This document shows positions 1 through 5,362 of a stretch of DNA of 8,679 bases, piece after piece (positions within the stretch are counted from its first letter, which is position 1; the number at the start of each line of letters is the position of its first letter). The translations under genes were made by a program, and so were the position numbers. The stretch is from an uncultured Asticcacaulis sp. Lineage in GTDB: Bacteria > Pseudomonadota > Alphaproteobacteria > Caulobacterales > Caulobacteraceae. The notes under the pieces were generated by a model. It searched no databases, was not told the origin of the DNA, and saw nothing but the letters and a program-made list of their open reading frames with translations. The DNA lies in assembly GCA_946482045.1 (NCBI GenBank), contig CAMLPZ010000181.1, forward strand, positions 1-8,679, in the 5' to 3' direction.

Positions 1-690
1 GCGGCCGTCGCTGGCCCACAGGGCGCCGATATGCTTGGCGACCGGATCGGGGAAGATGTAGTCCTGGTCGGCCTCAAGGCCTTTCACGATCTCAGAGGCG
101 GCATGCTCGGGCGTCGCCTTTTCGAGCGGGATGTCGCGCGCCATGTCGGTGTCGATTGGGCCGGGATAGATGCCCAAGACGCGAATGCCCTTGTCCTTCA
201 AGGTGGCGCGCAGGGTCTGGGTGGCGGATTGCAGGGCCGCTTTCGAGGCCGAATAGCCGGCAAGGCCGGGCGCCGAGGTCAGGCCGACAACACTGACCAC
301 ATTGGCAATCGTCGCACGGCCTCGGGCTTCCAGCTGCGGCGTGAAGGCGCGGATGACGCGCAGCGTGCCGTAATAGTTGGTGTTCATGTCACCGCTGATC
401 AGCTCGATCGGGCTGTCGACGAAGTTGTTGAAGACGGCAGTGCCGGCATTGTTGAGCAGGATATCAACGTCGGGCGCAGCCTTGGCGGCGGCGACGACCG
501 AGGCGTCGTCGGTGATGTCGAGAGCGACAGGAACAACGCGGGCGTCGCCAAAGTCGGGCAGGGACGACGGCTGGCGCGCAGCGGCATAGACTTTCTTGAC
601 GCCGGTCTTCAGCAATTCGCGGACAGTGGCGGCGCCGATGCCGCGATTCGCGCCGGTAACGAGGATGGTTTTGCCTGTGAGGGTGGACAT
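1..690 (-). CDS. SDR-family oxidoreductase, 3' end cut by window edge
   Basis: Classical short-chain dehydrogenase/reductase, expected to be a soluble NAD(P)-dependent Rossmann-fold enzyme. The 230 visible residues contain the cofactor motif TGANRGIG (12-19), NNAG (80-83), the structural Asn at 105 (MNTNYYG), the catalytic Ser at 133 and the YSASK motif with Tyr146 and Lys150. The segment YPGPIDTDMA follows, as is usual after the active site. Family members are about 235-250 residues, so only a short C-terminal tail should be missing. The ATG (688-690) has a GGAG Shine-Dalgarno 9 bases upstream (700-703). The gene diverges from a tetR-family gene, and the shared gap holds two operator-like palindromes, so repression by that regulator is likely (inference). 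The substrate cannot be read from the sequence; SDRs beside TetR genes often act on small carbonyls or alcohols. Confidence 0.92.
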   Translation of the reverse strand, partial: MSTLTGKTILVTGANRGIGAATVRELLKTGVKKVYAAARQPSSLPDFGDARVVPVALDITDDASVVAAAKAAPDVDILLNNAGTAVFNNFVDSPIELISGDMNTNYYGTLRVIRAFTPQLEARGRATIANVVSVVGLTSAPGLAGYSASKAALQSATQTLRATLKDKGIRVLGIYPGPIDTDMARDIPLEKATPEHAASEIVKGLEADQDYIFPDPVAKHIGALWASDGR

Positions 691-738
691 AGCTTTAAAC
701 TCCGAAATTCGGCCGGATCGTTGCGAGGCGGCGCATAA

Positions 739-756
739 GTAAACCGATCTGTTTAC
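739..756. promoter_or_regulatory. Operator-like palindrome O1 (SDR side) of the TetR pair
   Basis: The site reads GTAAACCGATCTGTTTAC: outer arms GTAAAC/GTTTAC are perfectly inverted around a CGATCT core. The extended arm at 737-752 is repeated exactly, as an inverted copy, at 771-786. Size and symmetry fit a TetR-dimer operator. It lies upstream of the SDR start codon, in a position that could block SDR transcription. Binding by the neighbouring TetR is inferred from the divergent layout. Confidence 0.65.
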
Positions 757-766
757 ATCGGCGTAT

Positions 767-784
767 GTAGACAGATCGGTTTAC
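767..784. promoter_or_regulatory. Operator-like palindrome O2 (tetR side) of the TetR pair
   Basis: Read on the minus strand this is GTAAACCGATCTGTCTAC, identical to O1 at 17 of 18 positions. The two sites lie 28 bp centre to centre. The site overlaps the candidate -35 of the tetR promoter (780-785), which would give autorepression. Function is inferred from position and symmetry. Confidence 0.65.
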
Positions 785-810
785 TTCGTCAAGGGCAGCG
801 CCTATATAAA
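780..810 (+). promoter_or_regulatory. Candidate tetR promoter
   Basis: A -35-like TTTACT (780-785) is separated by exactly 17 bases from TATATA (803-808), with an overlapping TATAAA at 805-810. Transcription would start near 815-818, giving a leader of about 60 bases before the ATG at 876. The -35 overlaps operator O2, so bound TetR should exclude RNA polymerase. Confidence 0.5.
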
Positions 811-875
811 TTCAGGCGCAAGATTTCTTGCCCTTGCCGGTCAGTTGGCGGACCGGAATTGTACGGAGTACGGTC

Positions 876-1460
876 ATGGACAAACCCTTGTCCCGTGGGG
901 ATGTGAAAAAGCAGGAGATTCTCGACCAGGCCCAGCGTCTGTTCTGGTGTGGCGGCTTTCACGCCACCGGTGTCGATGCGGTCATGGCGGATACCGGTAT
1001 TTCTAAACGCACTCTGTACAAATATTTTCCGTCCAAGGAGCACCTCATTGAAGCTGTACTCGATCAGTACAGCGGAGCTGTCGATGACGCCCTGTTCGCG
1101 CCGGCATTTGCGCGATCGACGGATCCGCGCGAGCAGATACTGGCGATATTCGATGTGCGCCGTGAGATGATGGAGTGCAGCAACTTCCAGGGCTGTCTGG
1201 CGATGAAGGCCGGTATGGAATATGTCGGCAAGCACGCAGGCATCGAAGCGCGCAGCCGCGAGTCGTCCGTCTATGTCGAAAAGCGGTTCATCGAACTGTG
1301 CCGGACGGCGGGACTTAAGGATGCCGAGGCGATGGGCCGGCAGATCAATCTGCTATTCCAGGGCGCGGTTATGACTGCCCAGATGCGCCGTGAGACGGAT
1401 GTGTTCGACGCGGCCAAGGCGACGGTGCGAGGGTTGGTTGGGCTGTCGGCCAACCCGTAA
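876..1460 (+). CDS. TetR/AcrR-family transcriptional regulator
   Basis: A 194-residue one-component repressor. The N-terminal TetR DNA-binding domain spans about residues 10-57, with the helix-turn-helix around 31-52 (TGVDAVMADTGISKRTLYKY followed by FPSKEHL). The rest is a helical ligand/dimer domain with the segment CSNFQGCLAMKAG, resembling the GCL/GCP motif seen in many TetR proteins. The ATG at 876 is preferred over the upstream TTG at 828 because GGAG (865-868) lies 7 bases ahead of it and the TetR domain begins right after it. It diverges from the SDR gene, and two matched palindromes lie between them, so it probably controls both. The inducer is unknown, although SDR substrates or toxic aldehydes/quinones would be plausible. 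Confidence 0.94.
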   Translation: MDKPLSRGDVKKQEILDQAQRLFWCGGFHATGVDAVMADTGISKRTLYKYFPSKEHLIEAVLDQYSGAVDDALFAPAFARSTDPREQILAIFDVRREMMECSNFQGCLAMKAGMEYVGKHAGIEARSRESSVYVEKRFIELCRTAGLKDAEAMGRQINLLFQGAVMTAQMRRETDVFDAAKATVRGLVGLSANP

Positions 1461-1482
1461 ACGGCAATAAAATTCTGGTCAC

Positions 1483-1510
1483 TTGCGGATTCTCATCGCG
1501 TAGCTAAAAT
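1483..1510 (+). promoter_or_regulatory. Candidate promoter for the YoaK-like gene, predicting a leaderless mRNA
   Basis: TTGCGG (1483-1488), a 16-base spacer and TAAAAT (1505-1510, 5 of 6 to the consensus -10). The ATG begins only 7 bases after the -10, so the predicted first transcribed base coincides with the start codon. A GANTC site (GATTC, 1488-1492) sits at the -35/spacer boundary. The -35 matches only its first three bases, so the call is tentative. Confidence 0.42.
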
Positions 1511-1516
1511 TGTCCG

Positions 1517-2227
1517 ATGACGGATGAAAAGCCACATGAAACCCTGCCCGTGGCGGCCCTTCTGATTCTGGCCGCGGGGCAGCTCGATGCCTACACCTAT
1601 GTCGGTCATGGCGGTGTGTTCGCCAACGCCATGACCGGCAATATCGTCTTTATGACGGTTCGCTTTACTGACGGCGACTGGCGCAGGGCCATCCCGTTCA
1701 TAGGCCCGCTTGTTGCCTATGTCCTTGGCGTCATGATGGCTGCCTGCCTGAAACGCCAGCCCTTGCGCCACTTTTTTCCGCACCCCGCCGAGTCGTCCCT
1801 GGCGCTGGAAATCGCCTTTCTTGTTCTTGTCGCCTTTCTACCACGTACCGTGCCGGATATGCTGATTGTATCCGGTATCGCCTTTGTGGCGGCATTGCAG
1901 GCTACCGCTTTTACCCGGATCGAAAACTTTGACTTCACCTCTGTGACGACCAGCGCCAATCTGCGTCGCTTCGCCGAAGGTTTCATGGCTTCGGTGGTGT
2001 TCGATGAAGAGGGCCGGTTCCGTCGGCAATGGCGCTTTTTTCTGATCGTCTGCCTGTGTTTTATCGCGGGTGCGTTTATGGGAGCCATTGCCGCCACGCG
2101 CTGGGGCAATCAGGCCGTATGGTTGCCCGCCGCGACTTTAAGCCTTGCCTTCGCGCTCTGCCTGTCGTGGCGCAAGACGACGCTTCCATGGCTTCGGCCG
2201 CGCACGGATGCGCCGTCCAAGCGGTAA
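1517..2227 (+). CDS. YoaK/DUF1275 family membrane protein
   Basis: A 236-residue inner-membrane protein of the YoaK (DUF1275) family, whose function is not well established; a small-molecule transport role has been suggested from topology. Family marks are AGQLDAYTYV (20-29) and NAMTGN (37-42) in the first hydrophobic region. About six membrane segments can be seen, near residues 10-28, 60-77, 93-110, 113-131, 172-193 and 200-217, and the C-terminus is basic. Length is normal for the family. There is no Shine-Dalgarno before the ATG, and a -10-like TAAAAT ends 6 bases upstream of it, which suggests a leaderless transcript. It follows tetR by 56 bases on the same strand but probably has its own promoter. 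The CLC gene follows after about 72 bases; no functional link is evident. Confidence 0.88.
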   Translation: MTDEKPHETLPVAALLILAAGQLDAYTYVGHGGVFANAMTGNIVFMTVRFTDGDWRRAIPFIGPLVAYVLGVMMAACLKRQPLRHFFPHPAESSLALEIAFLVLVAFLPRTVPDMLIVSGIAFVAALQATAFTRIENFDFTSVTTSANLRRFAEGFMASVVFDEEGRFRRQWRFFLIVCLCFIAGAFMGAIAATRWGNQAVWLPAATLSLAFALCLSWRKTTLPWLRPRTDAPSKR

Positions 2228-2299
2228 TATGCCTTTCCAACGTTTGCATACAGGCTTACCCTGTTCTTTAGCGAGTCCTTGTCGCAGAGTCCGCCTGTC

Positions 2300-4072
2300 A
2301 TGCCGTTTCAACGCGATGCCATCATAGGAAAAGCCGTCGGCCGGCCGGTCCTGCGGGGTATTGCGTGGCTGCGCCGCGAAATTCAGACCAGTCCCATGTG
2401 GTTCATCGTGCTGGCGGCCGTAGTGGGGCTGTTCGCCGGCGCATCGGCAGCGTTGATGGGGCATATCTCGCACGGTATGCAGGTCCTGCTCTACGGCTTT
2501 TCGCCCGATCTGCGGCTGAGCGAGCTGCCCGCGCTGGAACCGTGGCGGCTTTTGGCACTGCCGCTGGGCGGGGCAGTGCTGGGCGTGACGCGTGTGATGT
2601 TCGCGAAGCGCCGCGCTCCTATCGACGCTGTCGAAGCCAACGCGCTGCATGGTGGGCGCATCCCCGCGCGCGATACCGGTATTATCTCCGTTCAGACGCT
2701 CATTTCCAACGGCTTCGGCGCGTCGGTCGGCCTAGAAGCCGCCTATGCCCAGATGGGCGGCGGCATCGCCTCCAAGATCGGCCAGTGGCTGGATCTGAAG
2801 CGCGCCAACCTGCGCACGCTTGTCGGCGCCGGTGCCGGTTCGGCCATCGGAGCGGCTTTCGGAGCCCCCCTGGCCGGCAGTTTCTATGCCTTTGAGATCG
2901 TGCTCGGCGGCTATACGGCCTCGGCCCTGGCGCCAGTGGCGGCCGCGTCGCTGACCGCCGTGGTCGCGGCGACCCTGCTCGATATCGAGCCCTTCGTCAT
3001 CGCCTCGACCATCAGTCGCGACATCGCGTTGAGCAGCTATCTGCTCTATGCGCTGCTGGGCATATTGTGTGCCGGTGTCGGCATCGTCATCGTCCGCGCG
3101 GTCGCCAGCGCCGAGTCCCTGGTGCGCAAGCTGCCGATCGGTGAAATCTGGCGGCCATTCGTGGGGGGCATCTGCCTGATGCCGCTCGCCTGGATGATGC
3201 CGCAGATACTGTCGTCAGGCCATGGCGCCATGCACCTCTATCTCGATCACCAGACCCTGATCGCAACTCTTATGATGGTGTTCGCGCTCAAACTTCTCGC
3301 TTCGATCCTGTCCCTGGCGTTCGGATTTCGCGGCGGTCTTTTCTTTGCGTCGCTGTTCCTGGGGTCGCTACTCGGATCGTCGTTCGCGCAGTTGATCAAC
3401 GCCATCTATCCCGAGGCGGGCCTTGACACCACCAATGCGGCGCTCGTCGGCATGGCGGCGCTGGCCGTGGCGGTCGTCGGTGGGCCGATGTGTATGTCGC
3501 TGATGGTCCTGGAAGTGACGCACGACTTCGCCCTGACGGCAGCGGTGGTGACGGCGTGTTTGTGTTCGAGCGCCATCGTCCGTGAGCGCTTCGGCTATTC
3601 GTTCTCGACCTGGCGGCTGCACCTGCGTGGCGAGGCGGTGCGGACGGCCCGCGACATCGGCTGGATGCGATCGATGACCGCCCGAACCCTCATGCGTAAG
3701 AACCCTACGACGCTGAATGTCACCGCGACCGTTGGAGACCTGCGCGAAAAAGTGCCGTTGGGCTCGACCAGCCGGGTTTTGCTGGTTGACGCCGGAGGTG
3801 ATTATCGCGGCATTGTCCAGACGGCCGAAGCCTACGCGGATACGTACGAGCCTGGCGTGCCATTGTCCCAACTGGCCAAGCAGACCGACGTCTATGTCCG
3901 TCCTGACATGGATATCTCGGCGATCCTTCGCGTATTTTCGCACTTCAGCGTCGACGACCTGGCCGTTGTCGACGACCACCACAAGCTGCTGGGCTTCGTA
4001 TCGGAAAAGTACGTCAACCGCCGCTATGTCGAGGAGCTTGAACAGTCGCAGCGCGAATTCTTCGGCGAGTAG
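2300..4072 (+). CDS. CLC-type chloride channel/antiporter with C-terminal CBS domain pair
   Basis: A 590-residue integral membrane protein of the CLC superfamily (Cl- channel or Cl-/H+ antiporter). The membrane domain covers about residues 32-430. The helix-N motif is GLEAAY (144-149), in place of the usual GREGP, with the gating glutamate kept (Glu146). AAFGAPLAG (185-193) and GGLFFASLFLG (345-355) match the canonical AAFNAPLAG and GGIFAPMLALG elements. GYSFST (432-437) probably carries the central Tyr (433). The canonical GSGIP serine motif is not recognisable. Residues about 459-580 form two CBS-like halves, which in this family bind nucleotides and modulate transport. An in-frame TTG at 2279 would add seven residues; neither start has a strong Shine-Dalgarno, so ATG is chosen. 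The gene ends 4 bases from the convergent SRAP gene. Confidence 0.9.
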   Translation: MPFQRDAIIGKAVGRPVLRGIAWLRREIQTSPMWFIVLAAVVGLFAGASAALMGHISHGMQVLLYGFSPDLRLSELPALEPWRLLALPLGGAVLGVTRVMFAKRRAPIDAVEANALHGGRIPARDTGIISVQTLISNGFGASVGLEAAYAQMGGGIASKIGQWLDLKRANLRTLVGAGAGSAIGAAFGAPLAGSFYAFEIVLGGYTASALAPVAAASLTAVVAATLLDIEPFVIASTISRDIALSSYLLYALLGILCAGVGIVIVRAVASAESLVRKLPIGEIWRPFVGGICLMPLAWMMPQILSSGHGAMHLYLDHQTLIATLMMVFALKLLASILSLAFGFRGGLFFASLFLGSLLGSSFAQLINAIYPEAGLDTTNAALVGMAALAVAVVGGPMCMSLMVLEVTHDFALTAAVVTACLCSSAIVRERFGYSFSTWRLHLRGEAVRTARDIGWMRSMTARTLMRKNPTTLNVTATVGDLREKVPLGSTSRVLLVDAGGDYRGIVQTAEAYADTYEPGVPLSQLAKQTDVYVRPDMDISAILRVFSHFSVDDLAVVDDHHKLLGFVSEKYVNRRYVEELEQSQREFFGE

Positions 4073-4076
4073 CCTC

Positions 4077-4694
4077 CTAAAACAAGCTTAGTGTCTGGCC
4101 GGGTTTCCCGTCCTCCATCCGGCTCAGTCTCAAGGGGGCGGATGCATTCAAATCCACCGGCCGCATCCGCATCCAGTCCTCCCAATGATCCGGCGCAAGC
4201 ACCACAGGTTCGCGCGTATGGATGGCCGACATGTCTGTGCCGGCCGCCCGCGTCAGAAGGCTGAAGCTGAACATCTCGCCCTCTAAAACGTCCGCCTGGT
4301 CCCAGATGCCGGCAAAGGCCAGCGGCTGGTTATCCGCGCGGGTGATGCGCCACTTGATACGGTCAGTCTTAGGGCCCGACCATTCGAAAAAGGCCTCGGC
4401 CGGCACAACGCAGCGGCGATATCGCCAGGCGCCCTTGAATGCCGCCTTGCTCTCGACCTCTTCAAGACGGGCGTTGAAGGTTGTCGCCGTCCAGTCGCGG
4501 ATGGATTTTCTATACCATAGAGGGACCAGACCGAACCGCATGGTCGCCATTTCGATTCCGCCATGATCCGGATTGGCAATAAGACATGAGGCGCCGAGGG
4601 TCGGCTTGACGACCTGGCGCTCGGCCGGACCTTCCAGCCGCATTTCGTCCATCAGTTTGTTGGCGAAAATCAGGGCTTCGAACTGTCCGCACAT
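4077..4694 (-). CDS. SRAP (YedK/HMCES) abasic-site-protecting protein
   Basis: A 205-residue SOS-response-associated peptidase family protein. Family members use the N-terminal Cys2, exposed after Met removal, to form a thiazolidine DNA-protein crosslink with abasic sites in single-stranded DNA. All key residues are present: Cys2 (MCGQF), Asn74 in FNARLEEV, Glu104 in VPAEAFFEW and His159 in HTREPVVL, within one residue of E. coli YedK (2, 75, 105, 160). RFGLVP (53-58) is the usual WGLIP-type motif. The open frame extends upstream, but the ATG at 4692-4694 must be the start because Cys2 has to be at the N-terminus. GGAG at 4702-4705 lies 7 bases ahead, inside the end of the glycosylase gene. 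The 4-base gap to that gene implies one operon and coupled translation. Confidence 0.95.
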   Translation of the reverse strand: MCGQFEALIFANKLMDEMRLEGPAERQVVKPTLGASCLIANPDHGGIEMATMRFGLVPLWYRKSIRDWTATTFNARLEEVESKAAFKGAWRYRRCVVPAEAFFEWSGPKTDRIKWRITRADNQPLAFAGIWDQADVLEGEMFSFSLLTRAAGTDMSAIHTREPVVLAPDHWEDWMRMRPVDLNASAPLRLSRMEDGKPGQTLSLF

Positions 4695-4698
4695 GGTC

Positions 4699-5283
4699 TT
4701 ACTCCGCCAAAATGGTCTGCACGCGTTCGCGCAGCGCCGGCACGATTTCCGCTTCGAACCAAGGATTGCGGCTGAGCCAGATGCCGTTACGCGGGCTGGG
4801 ATGAACGAGCGGCAGCAGGCCGTCCTCGGCGTAGTCCTGCCATGCGCGCACCGTTTCGCCAAGCGTGACCTTACGCCGTTCGCCGATATAACGCGCCTGA
4901 GCATGGGTGCCGATCAGCAGTCTCAGCTTGATATGGGGCAAGGTACTCAAAACGCGGTCATGCCACAGCGGCGCGCATTCCGGACGGGGCGGATTGTCGC
5001 CACCCGATCCGCGTCCCGGATAGCAGAAGCCCATGGGCACGATGGCGAACAGCGCCGGATCGTAGAAGGTTTCGGGCGTCACCCCCAGCCAGTCGCGCAG
5101 GCGTTTGCCCGACGCGTCGTCCCAGGGAATGCCCGAGGCATGGACCTTGGTGCCGGGCGCCTGGCCGACGATCAGGATGCGTGCGCGCGGGTCGATCCGC
5201 ACCACGGGGCGCGGCCCCAGCGGCAGATAGGCTTCGCACACCCGGCAGGCAGCGATTTCAGAGAGCAGGACGGGTAGGGACAT
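4699..5283 (-). CDS. Uracil-DNA glycosylase family protein (COG1573-like)
   Basis: A 194-residue protein of the uracil-DNA glycosylase superfamily, expected to remove uracil or a related damaged base from DNA and leave an abasic site. Visible marks are GQAPGTKVHASG (40-51) as the catalytic/water-activating motif region, PMGFCYPG (83-90), and HPSPRN (161-166) as the DNA-intercalation motif. Cysteines at 13, 16, 87 and 103 follow the C-x2-C...C-x15-C pattern of family-4 glycosylases that bind a 4Fe-4S cluster, although the motif-1 residues differ from well-studied family-4 enzymes and the exact substrate is uncertain. The ATG at 5281-5283 lacks a clear Shine-Dalgarno; a TATCTA (5291-5296 on the minus strand) is placed as a -10 for a leaderless start. 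It is immediately followed by the SRAP gene, a functionally matched partner. Confidence 0.86.
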   Translation of the reverse strand: MSLPVLLSEIAACRVCEAYLPLGPRPVVRIDPRARILIVGQAPGTKVHASGIPWDDASGKRLRDWLGVTPETFYDPALFAIVPMGFCYPGRGSGGDNPPRPECAPLWHDRVLSTLPHIKLRLLIGTHAQARYIGERRKVTLGETVRAWQDYAEDGLLPLVHPSPRNGIWLSRNPWFEAEIVPALRERVQTILAE

Positions 5284-5314
5284 CGTCCAATAGATAGGGG
5301 GCGATGCTGAGGAT

Positions 5315-5334
5315 AAAAGCGCGCGTCCGCTTTT
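5315..5334 (-). terminator. Weak hairpin between metE and the glycosylase gene
   Basis: AAAAGCG (5315-5321) pairs perfectly with CGCTTTT (5328-5334) around a 6-base loop. On either strand the stem ends in four Ts, so it could act weakly as a terminator after metE. Only three G-C pairs and no long U tract make it a poor intrinsic terminator, and read-through from metE into the repair genes is possible. Confidence 0.3.
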
Positions 5335-5362
5335 CCTTTACCTTCCCGCCCGTCCTAAAACA

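Noticed and set aside
31..738. 235-codon open frame on the plus strand across the SDR gene
   Set aside because: It is antisense to a clear SDR with all catalytic motifs. The predicted protein has no recognisable domain and high Gly/Arg/Asp content typical of a GC-rich shadow frame.
828..875. Earlier TTG start for tetR
   Set aside because: The extra 16 residues precede the normal TetR N-terminus, and the ATG at 876 has a well-spaced GGAG.
1431..1456. GGGTTGG/CCAACCC hairpin at the end of tetR as a terminator
   Set aside because: It lies inside the last codons and is not followed by a T run; a shifted pairing is equally good, so it may be chance.
2250..2264. ACAGG-CTTAC-CCTGT hairpin between the YoaK-like gene and the CLC gene
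   Set aside because: The stem is only 5 bp and the following T run is interrupted; too weak to call a terminator.
4695..4904. N-terminal extension of the SRAP frame
   Set aside because: It overlaps the glycosylase gene, has low-complexity basic sequence, and would bury the catalytic Cys2 that must be at the N-terminus.
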